The notes below the pieces were generated by a model. It saw nothing but the letters and a program-made list of their open reading frames with translations, was not told where the DNA came from and did no database searches. This document shows, piece after piece, positions 29,005 to 38,089 of a DNA stretch of 64,000 nucleotides (positions are counted from its first letter, which is position 1; every line of letters starts with the position of its first letter). This DNA comes from an uncultured Eubacteriales bacterium. GTDB taxonomy: Bacteria > Bacillota > Clostridia > Oscillospirales > Oscillospiraceae. A program made the translations under genes and the position numbers. The stretch is taken from positions 5,979 to 69,978 of the forward strand of contig CAKTLJ010000010.1 in assembly GCA_934572535.1 (NCBI GenBank), in the 5' to 3' direction.

Positions 29005-30335
29005 AGCGACTGCGCGGACGAACCGCCATCATCATGATCTTAGCCGCCGTGCTGGCGGTGGGGATCCTCTACTTCTGCATCCAGCTCTTCACCAAGGGCA
29101 ACGACTGGGTGGGCTTTTTCGGCACCACCTACTACGACTCCGGCGCCATTTATGACAGCAAGGGCGTGAAGCTCTACGACGGCCAGACCGGGGAGTACGC
29201 GGAGAGCCGCGCCACCCGGGTGGCCACCCTTCATCTGGTGGGCGACCGGAACTTCGGCACCTCCCTGCGCTCTGCCCTGGCCAGCCGCCTGACGGGCTAC
29301 AATCCCATCACCGGCACCACCCTGGGCAGCCATGACGTGACCCTGACGGTGGACGCGGCCCTGAACGAAACGGCCTACGCGGCCCTGAACGGCCACAAGG
29401 GCGTGGTGGCGGTGTACGACTACACCAGCGGGGACATCAAGTGCCTGGTGAGCGCCCCCTCCTATGACCCCAGCAACCCTCCCGCGGACATCAACGAGAA
29501 CAGCGCCTACGACGGCGTGTATCTGAACCGCTTCTTTTCCGGCACCTACCCGCCCGGCTCCACCTTTAAGATCGTGACCACGGCGGCGGCCATAGAAAAG
29601 AAAAAGGACCTGGATTCCTTCACCTACTCCTGCACCGGGGCCTTGCAGATCGGGGAGGACACCATCACCTGTCCCTACGTCCACGGCCAGAACATGAACA
29701 TCCAGCAGTGCCTGGCCTGCTCCTGCAACGGAGCCTACGCCACCCTGGCCCTGGAGCTGGGAGGCGACACGCTGGAGAAGTATATGGAACAGGCCGGCCT
29801 GCTGAACTCTCTGACCATCAACGACATCCACACGGCCAAGGGCAGCTTTGAGGCGGCGGAGAAGGGCTCGGCCTACCTGGGCTGGTCCGGCGTGGGCCAA
29901 TACAAGGACCTGGTGAACCCCTGCACCATGCTGTCCTTTATGGGCGGCATTGCCAACCGGGGCGTGGCTGTGGTCCCCAAGCTGGTGGACAAGGAGACCC
30001 TGTCCGGCTCCGCCATCCCGGCGGCCTTCCCCGACAGCACCGACACCTATAAAATTTACAGTGAGCAGACCTGCGCGCGCCTCAAGGAAATGATGCGCAA
30101 CAACGTGACCACCCAGTACGGCCAGGCCCAGTTCGGCGACCTGGCGGTCTGCGCCAAGTCCGGCACCGCCGAGGTGGGAGGCGGGAATCAGCCCCACGCC
30201 TGGTTCACCGGCTTCATCGACGACCCCAACCATCCCCTGGCCTTTGTGGTCCTGGTGGAGAACGGCGGCTCCGGCGCCAGCGTGGCCGGCAGCGTGGCCG
30301 CCAAGGTCCTGCTCCAAGCCACGGCTGGAACGTAA
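29001..30335 (+). CDS. Class B penicillin-binding transpeptidase (PbpA-like)
   Basis: 444 residues. A short N-terminal anchor (about 8-28) leads to a small pedestal and a transpeptidase domain with SxxK STFK (Ser about 186), SxN SCN (about 240) and KSGTAE (about 386). It cross-links peptidoglycan outside the membrane and is expected to form a complex with the SEDS polymerase encoded just upstream, with which it overlaps by 4 bases. The short pedestal resembles actinobacterial PbpA and Clostridium class B PBPs rather than E. coli PBP2. The pair could serve elongation, septation or the spore cortex. Confidence 0.9.
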   Translation: MKRLRGRTAIIMILAAVLAVGILYFCIQLFTKGNDWVGFFGTTYYDSGAIYDSKGVKLYDGQTGEYAESRATRVATLHLVGDRNFGTSLRSALASRLTGYNPITGTTLGSHDVTLTVDAALNETAYAALNGHKGVVAVYDYTSGDIKCLVSAPSYDPSNPPADINENSAYDGVYLNRFFSGTYPPGSTFKIVTTAAAIEKKKDLDSFTYSCTGALQIGEDTITCPYVHGQNMNIQQCLACSCNGAYATLALELGGDTLEKYMEQAGLLNSLTINDIHTAKGSFEAAEKGSAYLGWSGVGQYKDLVNPCTMLSFMGGIANRGVAVVPKLVDKETLSGSAIPAAFPDSTDTYKIYSEQTCARLKEMMRNNVTTQYGQAQFGDLAVCAKSGTAEVGGGNQPHAWFTGFIDDPNHPLAFVVLVENGGSGASVAGSVAAKVLLQATAGT

Positions 30336-30363
30336 AACGGAACGAACTCAACCCGAGACTGAA

Positions 30364-30427
30364 AAAAGCACCCCATTGGTTAGGCAAGCTGGGCGGACCT
30401 GCTTGCGCTAAGAAATGGGGTGCTTTT
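30364..30427. terminator. Bidirectional terminator after the PBP gene
   Basis: AAAAGCACCCCATT pairs with AATGGGGTGCTTTT across a 36-base loop that contains its own inner CAAGC/GCTTG stem. It separates the PBP gene from the converging aldolase gene. Confidence 0.8.
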
Positions 30428-30449
30428 GTATTGTCTCCGGGGCAGAGGC

Positions 30450-31103
30450 TCACTTGATGCCCCAGGCGGGGCGCAGGCCCTCCAGCGCCTTGACCAGCTG
30501 CTCCGGCATCACCCGGTCGCAGCCCAGGGTCCGCAGGTGGAGGGTGACGTTGGCCAGCTGCTCCAGACATTCCAGCCGGTAGTGGGCCTGCTCCATGGTC
30601 TCCCCCCAGGTGACGGCCCCGTGGTATTCCAGCAGCAGGGCGCGGTGGTCCCGGCAGTAGGGGGCCACGCTGTCGGCAACCCCCTCCGACCCGGGCAGGG
30701 CGAAGGGCGCCACGGGGACCGCGCCCAGAAAGACCACTGCCTCCTGGATGACGGGCCTGTCCAAGGGCAGGCCCGCGCAGGCAAAGGCCGTGGCGGCGGG
30801 AGGATGGGCGTGGACCACCGCCCGCACGTCGGGGTTCTCCTTATAAATACGAAGGTGCATCTTCGTCTCCGAGGAGGGCTTCCGGCTGCCCTCCAGCAGG
30901 ACCCCGTCCAGGTCCAGCTTCACCAGCATGTCTTCGGTCATGGCGCCCTTGGAGACCCCGGTGGGGGTCACCCACAGGGCGTTTTCCCCCACGCGGACGC
31001 TGAGGTTGCCGTCGTTGGCGGCCACCAGCCCCCGCTGGTAGATCTTCAGCCCCGTGGCCAGGATCTCGGCCTTGGCCTGGGCGTCGGTGGGATATCCAGC
31101 CAT
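30450..31103 (-). CDS. Class II aldolase, probable 5-deoxy(methylthio)ribulose-1-phosphate aldolase
   Basis: 217 residues of the fuculose-1-phosphate aldolase/AraD fold. NDGNLSVR begins the phosphate site; the catalytic acid is Glu79 (SSET), and metal ligands are His98 and His100 (HAHPP) and His161 (EYHGAVTWG). It lies 2 bases after mtnA. That pairing is known from the DHAP shunt for 5-methylthioribose/5-deoxyribose disposal (MtnA/DrdI then Ald2/DrdA), which cleaves the ribulose-1-phosphate product into DHAP and an aldehyde. MtnB dehydratase of the Met salvage pathway shares this fold and is the main alternative. No mtnK, mtnP, mtnW or mtnX is in the window. Confidence 0.82.
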   Translation of the reverse strand: MAGYPTDAQAKAEILATGLKIYQRGLVAANDGNLSVRVGENALWVTPTGVSKGAMTEDMLVKLDLDGVLLEGSRKPSSETKMHLRIYKENPDVRAVVHAHPPAATAFACAGLPLDRPVIQEAVVFLGAVPVAPFALPGSEGVADSVAPYCRDHRALLLEYHGAVTWGETMEQAHYRLECLEQLANVTLHLRTLGCDRVMPEQLVKALEGLRPAWGIK

Positions 31104-31105
31104 GG

Positions 31106-32185
31106 TCAGCCCTCCTTCTTCCGCCCGAAGAGGGCGGCCAGACTGTCCTCAAAGGGGGGATAGCAGATGCCCTTCTCGGTGACGATCGCGGTGATGAGGT
31201 CGTGGTCGGTGACGTCGAAGGCGGGGTTATAGCACGGGACCTCCGGCAGGGAGGAGGGCTGTGCAAAGAATTTGGACTTGATCTCCTCGCCGTCCCGCAG
31301 CTCGATGGGGATGTGGTCCCCGTCGGGGCAGGTGAAGTCGATGGTGGAGGAGGGGCCCAGCACGTAGAAGGGGATGCCATAGTGCTTTGCCAGGATAGCC
31401 ACCCCGGAGGTGCCGATCTTGTTGGCGGTGTCCCCGTTCCGGGCCACCCGGTCGCAGCCCACGAAGCAGGCGTTGATCTTCCCCTCCTTCATCACGATGC
31501 TGGCCATGTTGTCGCAGATGAGGGTGCAGTCGATCCCGGCCCGCTGGAGCTCGTAGGCGGTGAGCCTGGCCCCCTGGAGGAGGGGGCGGGTCTCGTCGCA
31601 CCAGGCGTGGAGGGGGATCCCCTCCTCCTTGGCCAGAAAGAGCGGGCCGAGGGCGGTGCCGTAGCGGGAGGTGGCCAGGGGCCCGGCGTTGCAGTGGGTG
31701 AGAATGCCGTCGCCTGCTTTGACCAGGGACAGGCCGTGGCGGGAGATGGCGGCGCACATGGCAATATCCTCCTGGTGGATGGCGATGGCGGCCTGGCGCA
31801 TGGCCTCCAGGATGCTGTCGATGTCCATGCAGGGCATGGACTCGGCCACGGCCAGCATCCGGTCCAGCATGTGCTTCAGGTTTACGGCCGTGGGCCGGGA
31901 GGCGTTGAGGTAGTCGTGGTGCGCGCGGCATTCCTGGATGAAGTCGCCGAACTGGGTGGCCTTCGTCTGCCGGGCCAGCACGTACATGGCATAAGCGGCG
32001 AAGATGCCGATGGCGGGCGCCCCCCGGACTCTGAGAGAGTGGATGGCCTCGTAGAGCGCCTCGGCCTGGGACAGCTCCAGATAGACCGTTTCGTTGGGCA
32101 GACGGCTCTGATCCAGGATGCGGACGGCGCGGCCGTCGTCCGACAGGCGGACGTTGTCAATGTGAGTGATTTGGGTCAGTTCCAT
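31106..32185 (-). CDS. mtnA: S-methyl-5-thioribose-1-phosphate (or 5-deoxyribose-1-phosphate) isomerase
   Basis: 359 residues of the eIF2B-like isomerase family. [14 protein letters not shown] lies near the N-terminus; the catalytic Cys is in [11 protein letters not shown] and the catalytic Asp in [17 protein letters not shown]. It opens the aldose-1-phosphate ring to the ketose-1-phosphate used by the aldolase gene that follows. ATG 32185 has GGAAGTGA upstream. With no other Met salvage genes nearby, salvage of 5'-deoxyadenosine (left by radical SAM enzymes) or methylthioadenosine by the shorter aldolase route is the better reading. Confidence 0.9.
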   Translation of the reverse strand: MELTQITHIDNVRLSDDGRAVRILDQSRLPNETVYLELSQAEALYEAIHSLRVRGAPAIGIFAAYAMYVLARQTKATQFGDFIQECRAHHDYLNASRPTAVNLKHMLDRMLAVAESMPCMDIDSILEAMRQAAIAIHQEDIAMCAAISRHGLSLVKAGDGILTHCNAGPLATSRYGTALGPLFLAKEEGIPLHAWCDETRPLLQGARLTAYELQRAGIDCTLICDNMASIVMKEGKINACFVGCDRVARNGDTANKIGTSGVAILAKHYGIPFYVLGPSSTIDFTCPDGDHIPIELRDGEEIKSKFFAQPSSLPEVPCYNPAFDVTDHDLITAIVTEKGICYPPFEDSLAALFGRKKEG

Positions 32186-32559
32186 AGGGAGTCACTTCCT
32201 TTTCTGCCTCCCATTGTAGCAAGGCGGGGCGGAAAAAGCAATTGTCGGGGCCAGGGGCACGGGAGAGGGTATGATAAAAAAGGACAAAGGGGTTTGGGGA
32301 AATAAAAAATGTGATTGTGCAAAACGACGAGTGTAAAAATGAACAAAACCGTGCGAGAAAAGCGAAAAGAGCGAGGGGGAAATGCGAAAAACCTCCGTAA
32401 GACGGATTCAAATGGAGCGTTTTCCGGGAAAAATAAAAAAAGAAATGGGGAAATCCACGGGAAGCGCATCAAATCCTGCGGGAAGAACAGGGGTTTCCAC
32501 AGGAAACGACTGAAAAAATTTTGTGCAAAAGGTGCATTTCATTTTTGAGAAAATAATGG

Positions 32560-32726
32560 TATCATGGGCACAAGTTACAGGAGACCCCTGAGAAATGGCG
32601 ATCCTGCTTCTTACATTCAAAACAGTTCGGAATGAGTAGCCGGCTGTTGAGAATACTGGGTTTGAGAAGCAAACCCAGGCTGTTCCCTTGTAATTCACGT
32701 ATTATTTTGAATGGGAGGAAATTTTT
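32560..32726 (+). promoter_or_regulatory. Structured 5' leader of the aminotransferase gene (candidate RNA element)
   Basis: After a possible -10 TATCAT (32560-32565) the leader folds into a closed junction. TTACA (32575-32579) pairs with TGTAA near 32690-32694; AACAG (32620-32624) pairs with CTGTT (32644-32648); and CTGGGTTT pairs perfectly with AAACCCAG around 32657-32679. The closing stem ends shortly before GGGAGG at 32713-32718. There is no terminator, so any control would be at translation. I match it to no riboswitch class I know. The AT-rich 32186-32560 before it holds nothing else I can identify. Confidence 0.4.
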
Positions 32727-33947
32727 ATGAGACTGAAAGACACTGGTCTGAGCGCTGCTGAACTGAAGGCCCTCGTCAAGAAGTACATGATCGAGACCTA
32801 TGAGCGTATGGACTTCGTCGCCGATCGCGCTGAAGGCATCTACATGTATGATGAGAACGGCGAAGCTTACCTGGACTTCTATGCAGGTATCGCTGTTAAC
32901 TGCCTGGGCAACTGCAACCCCAAGGTCGTGAAGGCTATCCAGGATCAGGCTGCTGTTATCATGCAGACCTTCAACTATCCCTACACTGTTCCCCAGGCTA
33001 TCCTGTCCAAGGAGATCTGCGAGACCATCGGTATGGATAAGGTTCTGTATCAGAACTCCGGCGCTGAGGCCAACGAAGCAATGATCAAGATGGCTCGTAA
33101 GTGGGGCATCGAGAACATCGGTCCCGACGCATGGCACATCATCACCGCTAAGCAGTCCTTCCACGGCCGTACCTTCGGCGCTATGACCGCTACCGGCCAG
33201 CCCGAGTCCGCTATCCAGAAGGGCTTCGGCGACCTGACCCCCGGCTTCACCTATGCTGAGTTCAACAACCTGGACGCTTTCAAGGCTGCTTATGTTAAGG
33301 GCAAGACCTGCGCCATCATGTTCGAGCCTGTTCAGGGCGAGGGCGGCGTTTGGCCCGCAAACGATGACTTCATCAAGGGCATCCGTGAGTTCTGCGACCA
33401 GGAAGGCATCCTGTTCTGCCTGGACGAAGTGCAGGCTGGTTGGGGCCGTACCGGCGACTTCATGTGCTACATGACCTACGGCGTGAAGCCCGACATCGTG
33501 TCCATGGCTAAGGCAATGGGCGGCGGCTTCCCCATCGGCGCTATCGCTTGCAACGACAAGGCTGCTTCCGCATTCGGCCCCGGCACCCACGGTTCCACCT
33601 ATGCTGGTCACCCCGTTGCTTGTGCAGCTTCCCTGGCAGTTCTGCGTGAGCTGAAGGCTGGCATGTGGCCCGAGAACGCCAAGAAGGTCGGCGACTACTT
33701 CGCAGAAGCTCTGTTGAAGATTCCCGGCGTTGTCGCTGTCCGTCATCGCGGCCTGTTCGTCGGCGCTATCCTGGAAGACGGCGTGAACGCTGTCGAAGTC
33801 AAGCGTGCTTGCATCCGCAACAAGTTCCTGGTCACCGCCATTGGCACCAGCATCATCCGTATGGTTCCTCCTCTGACCATCCGCGCTGTTGACTGCGACG
33901 AGGCTTGCAAGCGCCTGGCTAAGTCCATCGCTGAAGTTAAGGGCTAA
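32727..33947 (+). CDS. Class III aminotransferase (acetylornithine/GABA/omega-aminotransferase type)
   Basis: 406 residues, fold-type I PLP enzyme. QNSGAEANEAMIKMAR binds the cofactor phosphate; LDEVQAGWGRTG holds the Asp that contacts the pyridine N; SMAKAMGGGFPIGAI carries the Schiff-base Lys; and STYAGHPVACA follows. It moves an omega-amino group (GABA, ornithine, lysine-derived or beta-alanine) to 2-oxoglutarate or pyruvate; the donor cannot be fixed from sequence. No arg genes are near. Codons are strongly biased to GCT, GGT and CGT, unlike most neighbours, which suggests very high expression. GGGAGG lies 8 bases before ATG 32727. Confidence 0.88.
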   Translation: MRLKDTGLSAAELKALVKKYMIETYERMDFVADRAEGIYMYDENGEAYLDFYAGIAVNCLGNCNPKVVKAIQDQAAVIMQTFNYPYTVPQAILSKEICETIGMDKVLYQNSGAEANEAMIKMARKWGIENIGPDAWHIITAKQSFHGRTFGAMTATGQPESAIQKGFGDLTPGFTYAEFNNLDAFKAAYVKGKTCAIMFEPVQGEGGVWPANDDFIKGIREFCDQEGILFCLDEVQAGWGRTGDFMCYMTYGVKPDIVSMAKAMGGGFPIGAIACNDKAASAFGPGTHGSTYAGHPVACAASLAVLRELKAGMWPENAKKVGDYFAEALLKIPGVVAVRHRGLFVGAILEDGVNAVEVKRACIRNKFLVTAIGTSIIRMVPPLTIRAVDCDEACKRLAKSIAEVKG

Positions 33948-33993
33948 TCTTAGTTCACTTTAACGACGAGGTTACTCCAAAGTGGTAACTCCA

Positions 33994-34025
33994 AACGCCC
34001 CCACCATTGGTGGGGGCGTTTTTTC
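33994..34025 (+). terminator. Terminator of the aminotransferase gene
   Basis: AACGCCCCCACC and GGTGGGGGCGTT pair with a 3-base loop and are followed by TTTTT. Confidence 0.92.
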
Positions 34026-34061
34026 AGTCCATCTTCAAGGTTTGGCAGAAGCACCGCAAGA

Positions 34062-34097
34062 AAAGTGCCCCCGACTCAAACGAGTCGGGGGCACTTT
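34062..34097 (-). terminator. Terminator of the pyruvate carboxylase gene
   Basis: AAAGTGCCCCCGACTC and GAGTCGGGGGCACTTT form a perfect 16-bp stem with a 4-base loop; the minus-strand continuation is TTCTTG. Confidence 0.9.
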
Positions 34098-34122
34098 CAT
34101 TCATTTTGTAGGAAAGGGAGGA

Positions 34123-37100
34123 TCATTTTTCCTCTTCTTCCTCCAGCGTGAAGGAGACCAGCAGGTCTTCCGCGCTGACGCGGTCGCCGGGGGCCACGTA
34201 GATCTTGTCGATCTTGCCGTTGACCTTGGAGACGAAGGTGGTTTCCATCTTCATGGCTTCCACGATCAGCAGAGGCTGGTTGACCTTGACCTCGTCGCCC
34301 TCCTTCACCAGGACGGTTTCCACGGTGCCGGGGATGGTGGAGCCCAGGTGGCAGGGGTTGCTCTTGTCGGCCTTCAGCTTGCGGTCCACCACGACCTCCA
34401 GGGTCTTGTCCAGGACCTTCATCTCGCGCAGGACGCCGTTGACCTCGAAGGTCAGGACACGGTAGCCGTCCTTGTCGGGGTCGGACATGTGGTCGAACTT
34501 GATGATGATGTCGTTGCCGGTGCTGACCTTCAGCACGGTCTCCTCGCCCTTGCGCAGGCCGTAGAAGTACACGTGGCTCTCCAGGGTGGTAACGTCGTTG
34601 TAGGACTCGAAGTGAGCGCAGTAGTCCTCATAGACCTTGGGATACAGCGCGTAGCTGACGGCCTTCTGCTCCATCTCGAACTCGCTGAAGCCGGACATGT
34701 CGAACTTCTCGCGCAGGTGCTTCTTGATATCCTCGAAGTCCACGTCGGGCAGCAGGGTGCCGGGGCGGACGGTGATGGGCTCGATGTCCTTCAGGACGAT
34801 CTTTTGCAGCTCCTTGGGGAAGCCGCCCTCGGGCTGACCAATCATGCCCTTGAAGAAGTCCACCACGGAGTCGGGGTAGGACAGGGAGGCGCCCTCGGTG
34901 AGGATGTTGTCCATGTTCAGGTCGTTCTTGGACATGAAGATGGCCAGGTCGCCGACGACCTTGGAGGAGGGCGTGACCTTGATCAGGTTGCCCAGCAGGA
35001 TGTTGGCCTGACGATACAGCTCCTTGATCTTTTCGAACTCATCTTTGGAGCCCATCTCGGTGACCTGGGCCAGCAGGTTGGAGTACTGGCCGCCGGGGAT
35101 CTCGTGCTTGTAGATCTGGGCGTTGGGGGTGATCTGTCCGCTTTCGTTGGATTTGTAGACCTTACGAACGTGCTCATAGTAGCGGCTCAGCTCGTCCAGA
35201 CCCTCGAATTCCAGACCGGTGTCGCGCTCGGTGCCGCGGAGGGCTTCCACCACCACGTTCAGGGAGGGCTGGCTGGTGCAGCCTGCCATGGACTCGATGG
35301 CCAGGTCGGCGATGTCCACGCCGGCTTCGGCAGCCTTCAGGACGGTGGCGACGCCAGCGCCGGTGGTGTCGTGGGTGTGCAGGTGGATGGGGATGTGCAG
35401 CTCGGACTTCAGGGTCTCGACCAGCTTGTAAGCGGCATAGGGCTTCAGCAGGCCGGCCATGTCCTTGATGGCCAGGATGTGGACGCCCATGGCCTCCAGC
35501 TCCTTGGCCTTCTCGACGTAGTAGTCCAGGGTGTACTTGACCTCGTTGGGGTTGGTGATGTCGCCGGTGTAGCACAGGGAGCCCTCGACGATCTTGCCGG
35601 TCTTCAGGGATTCCTCCACGGGCATCTTCATGTTCTCGATCCAGTTCAGGGAGTCGAAGACACGGAAGACGTCAATGCCCTTGATGGCGGAGATACGGAT
35701 GAACTCCTTGACCAGGTTATCGGGATAGTTGCTGTAGCCCACGGCGTTGGAGGCGCGCAGCAGCATCTGGATCAGGGTGTTGGGCATTCTCTCGCTGAGG
35801 ATCTCCAGTCTCTTCCAGGGAGATTCCTTCAGGAAGCGGTACGCGGTGTCGTAGGTCGCGCCGCCCCAAGCTTCCACGGAGAAGGCGTTCTGCATGATGG
35901 TGTTGGTGGCCCGGGCCGCGCCGACGATGTCCTTGGTGCGCATACGGGTCGCGATCAGGGACTGCTGGGCGTCACGCATGGAGGTGTCAGTGACGTACAG
36001 CTTCTTCTCGCCCAGGATCTTCTGGGTGAAGGCGGTCGCGCCCAGCTTCTTGAACTCGTCCTTTGCGCCGTAGAGCAGGGTGGTCTCGTCGAACTTGGGC
36101 AGGACGCGGTCCTCGAGGTAAGGCTTCTCGCCCTTGGAGACGTTGACGATCTTGTCACCCAGGAAGTCCAGGATCTTGGAGGCCCGGTCCAGGTTGTGGG
36201 ACAGGGTGAACAGCTCGGGGGTCTCCTCGATGAAGGTGGTGTAGCACCGGCCGGCCTGGAAGGTGGGGTTGTTGATGACGTTGATCAGGAAGGAGATGTT
36301 GGTCTTGATGCCCTGGATCTTGATCTCGCGGAGCGCGCGGCGGGACTTGGCGACAGCGCCCGGGAAGGTGCGGTCGAAGGCGCTGATCTTGACCAGCAGG
36401 GAGTCGTAGTAGGGCAGGATCTCGGCGCCGGTGTAGATGTTGCCGCCGTCCAGACGGATGCCGTTGCCGGAGCCGGAGGCATAGACAGAGACCTTGCCGG
36501 TGTCGGGCATGAAGTTGTTGGAGGGATCCTCGGAGGTGACACGGGTCTGGATGGCGTAGCCGTGGCACTCGATGGATTCCTGAGAGGTGATGTTGACCTC
36601 GGGGGAGTTCAGGGGATAGCCCTCAGCGATCAGGATCTGGGAGCGAACGATATCAATGTCGGTGACCAGCTCGGTGACGGTGTGCTCGACCTGGATGCGG
36701 GGGTTCATCTCGATGAAGTAGGGGTTGCCCTCCAGGTCCACCAGGAACTCGCAGGTACCGGCGTTGCGGTAGCCCACGTGGCGGCACAGAGCCAGCGCGC
36801 TCTGGAAGATCTTCTGGCGGGTCGCCTCGGGCACGGAGAAGGCGGGGGCATACTCCACGACCTTCTGGTGACGGCGCTGGACGGAGCAGTCACGGTCATA
36901 GAGGTGGACCACGTTGCCGTAGTTATCGGCCAGCATCTGCACTTCCACGTGCTTGGGGCCGCGGAGGTACTTCTCGATGAAGACCTGGTCGTCGCCGAAG
37001 GCCTTCTTGGACTCGTCGATGGCCTCCTTGAACTCCTTGTCCATGTCCGCTTCTTTGTAGACGATACGCATACCGCGGCCGCCGCCGCCGTTGGAAGCCT

Positions 37101-37596
37101 TCAGCATGACGGGGTAGCCGACCTTTGCGGCGACTGCCTTGGCTTCCTCTGCGGTCTTCATGGCGCGGTCCACACCGGGGATGATGGGAACGTTGGCGGC
37201 GATGGCGATCTGCTTGGAGGAGATCTTGTCGCCCATGGCGTTCATGCTGTCCACGGTGGGGCCGATGAAGACGATGCCGTTCTTCTCGCACTCCTCGACC
37301 AGGATGGGGTTCTCAGCCAGGAAGCCATAGCCGGGGTGGATGGCGTCCACGTTGTGGTCCTTGGCGATCTTGATGATGGTAGAGATGTCCAGATAGGCAT
37401 CCACGGGGCCCTTGCCGGGGTCCAGGGGATAGGCCTCGTCGGCCACGGTGCGGAATCTGGCGTACTTATCCTCCTTAGAGTAAACGGCAACAGAGGTGAT
37501 CTCCAGCTCGTTCAGCGCGCGGAAGACGCGGATGGCGATCTCGCCACGGTTGGCCACCAGGACTCGCTTGAAGTGTTTGATACGTACTTCGCTCAT
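34123..37596 (-). CDS. pyc: Pyruvate carboxylase
   Basis: 1157 residues, a complete single-chain enzyme. The biotin carboxylase domain occupies about 1-460 (RVLVANRGEIAIR, ATP-grasp loop KASNGGGGRGMR, EMNPRIQVEHTVTE). The carboxyltransferase TIM barrel spans about 535-800 (DTSMRDAQQSL, AIKDMAGLLKP, HTHDTTGAG). The biotin carrier domain is at the C-terminus with EAMKMET (biotinyl Lys about 1120) and an acidic tail. It carboxylates pyruvate to oxaloacetate with ATP and bicarbonate. A long open frame on the opposite strand is a shadow. It has its own near-consensus promoter and terminator. Confidence 0.97.
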   Translation of the reverse strand: MSEVRIKHFKRVLVANRGEIAIRVFRALNELEITSVAVYSKEDKYARFRTVADEAYPLDPGKGPVDAYLDISTIIKIAKDHNVDAIHPGYGFLAENPILVEECEKNGIVFIGPTVDSMNAMGDKISSKQIAIAANVPIIPGVDRAMKTAEEAKAVAAKVGYPVMLKASNGGGGRGMRIVYKEADMDKEFKEAIDESKKAFGDDQVFIEKYLRGPKHVEVQMLADNYGNVVHLYDRDCSVQRRHQKVVEYAPAFSVPEATRQKIFQSALALCRHVGYRNAGTCEFLVDLEGNPYFIEMNPRIQVEHTVTELVTDIDIVRSQILIAEGYPLNSPEVNITSQESIECHGYAIQTRVTSEDPSNNFMPDTGKVSVYASGSGNGIRLDGGNIYTGAEILPYYDSLLVKISAFDRTFPGAVAKSRRALREIKIQGIKTNISFLINVINNPTFQAGRCYTTFIEETPELFTLSHNLDRASKILDFLGDKIVNVSKGEKPYLEDRVLPKFDETTLLYGAKDEFKKLGATAFTQKILGEKKLYVTDTSMRDAQQSLIATRMRTKDIVGAARATNTIMQNAFSVEAWGGATYDTAYRFLKESPWKRLEILSERMPNTLIQMLLRASNAVGYSNYPDNLVKEFIRISAIKGIDVFRVFDSLNWIENMKMPVEESLKTGKIVEGSLCYTGDITNPNEVKYTLDYYVEKAKELEAMGVHILAIKDMAGLLKPYAAYKLVETLKSELHIPIHLHTHDTTGAGVATVLKAAEAGVDIADLAIESMAGCTSQPSLNVVVEALRGTERDTGLEFEGLDELSRYYEHVRKVYKSNESGQITPNAQIYKHEIPGGQYSNLLAQVTEMGSKDEFEKIKELYRQANILLGNLIKVTPSSKVVGDLAIFMSKNDLNMDNILTEGASLSYPDSVVDFFKGMIGQPEGGFPKELQKIVLKDIEPITVRPGTLLPDVDFEDIKKHLREKFDMSGFSEFEMEQKAVSYALYPKVYEDYCAHFESYNDVTTLESHVYFYGLRKGEETVLKVSTGNDIIIKFDHMSDPDKDGYRVLTFEVNGVLREMKVLDKTLEVVVDRKLKADKSNPCHLGSTIPGTVETVLVKEGDEVKVNQPLLIVEAMKMETTFVSKVNGKIDKIYVAPGDRVSAEDLLVSFTLEEEEEK

Positions 37597-37701
37597 AAGC
37601 TTAACTCCTTCTCATTATAGTGTGGGTCATTGCTTCCAAGCAATAAACACGGTTTGTTTCTGTGCGTCATGCAAGAACAAATGTATTCTTTTTCTTGATT
37701 C

Positions 37702-37730
37702 ATTATACACGAAAGGGAAAACGCTTGCAA
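37702..37730 (-). promoter_or_regulatory. Promoter for pyruvate carboxylase
   Basis: Minus strand TTGCAA (37730-37725), 17-base spacer, TATAAT (37707-37702), leaving an untranslated leader of about 100 bases. Confidence 0.75.
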
Positions 37731-37986
37731 GACCGGGAAATGGAGGGAAAATTGCAAAAGGGCCTGCAATTTCCTTTCTTTTGAACTGCAAAAGGATTTA
37801 TGAAAAAAACGCCTGCATTATTATGAATTTTAAGTGAAGTTCTCCTGGGCTTTTCTATCAAAATCCACAAGAAAAACGGGGGAAGTTTTCTGGCAGAAAA
37901 TAGGAACGAAAAGAACCACAAAACCGGAGAAGAATGGAACGAAAAAATCTGATAGATTGACGAAGCTGCTTTCTCGGGAAATTGCC

Positions 37987-38015
37987 TTTACAGGGGGGGA
38001 ATATGCGACTATAAT
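37987..38015 (+). promoter_or_regulatory. Promoter for the MocR regulator
   Basis: TTTACA (37987-37992), 17-base spacer containing a seven-G run, TATAAT (38010-38015). It is divergent from the pyc promoter; the AT-rich 37731-37986 between the two shows no other feature I can support. Confidence 0.65.
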
Positions 38016-38089
38016 GGGCCTGATGATATCGAAAACTGCATTTTTTAAGAATTCAGCATGGCCACATGCCAGAAAGGAGGCTTGAGACT

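Noticed and set aside
32186..32560. Small Lys- or Phe-rich frames in the AT-rich region before the aminotransferase
   Set aside because: Composition-driven frames without ribosome sites; they overlap in several frames on both strands.
33982..37620. A 1212-codon open frame opposite pyruvate carboxylase
   Set aside because: It is the antisense shadow of a complete, motif-rich pyc gene; its protein is Val/Gly/His/Asp-rich with no homology, as expected in high-GC DNA.
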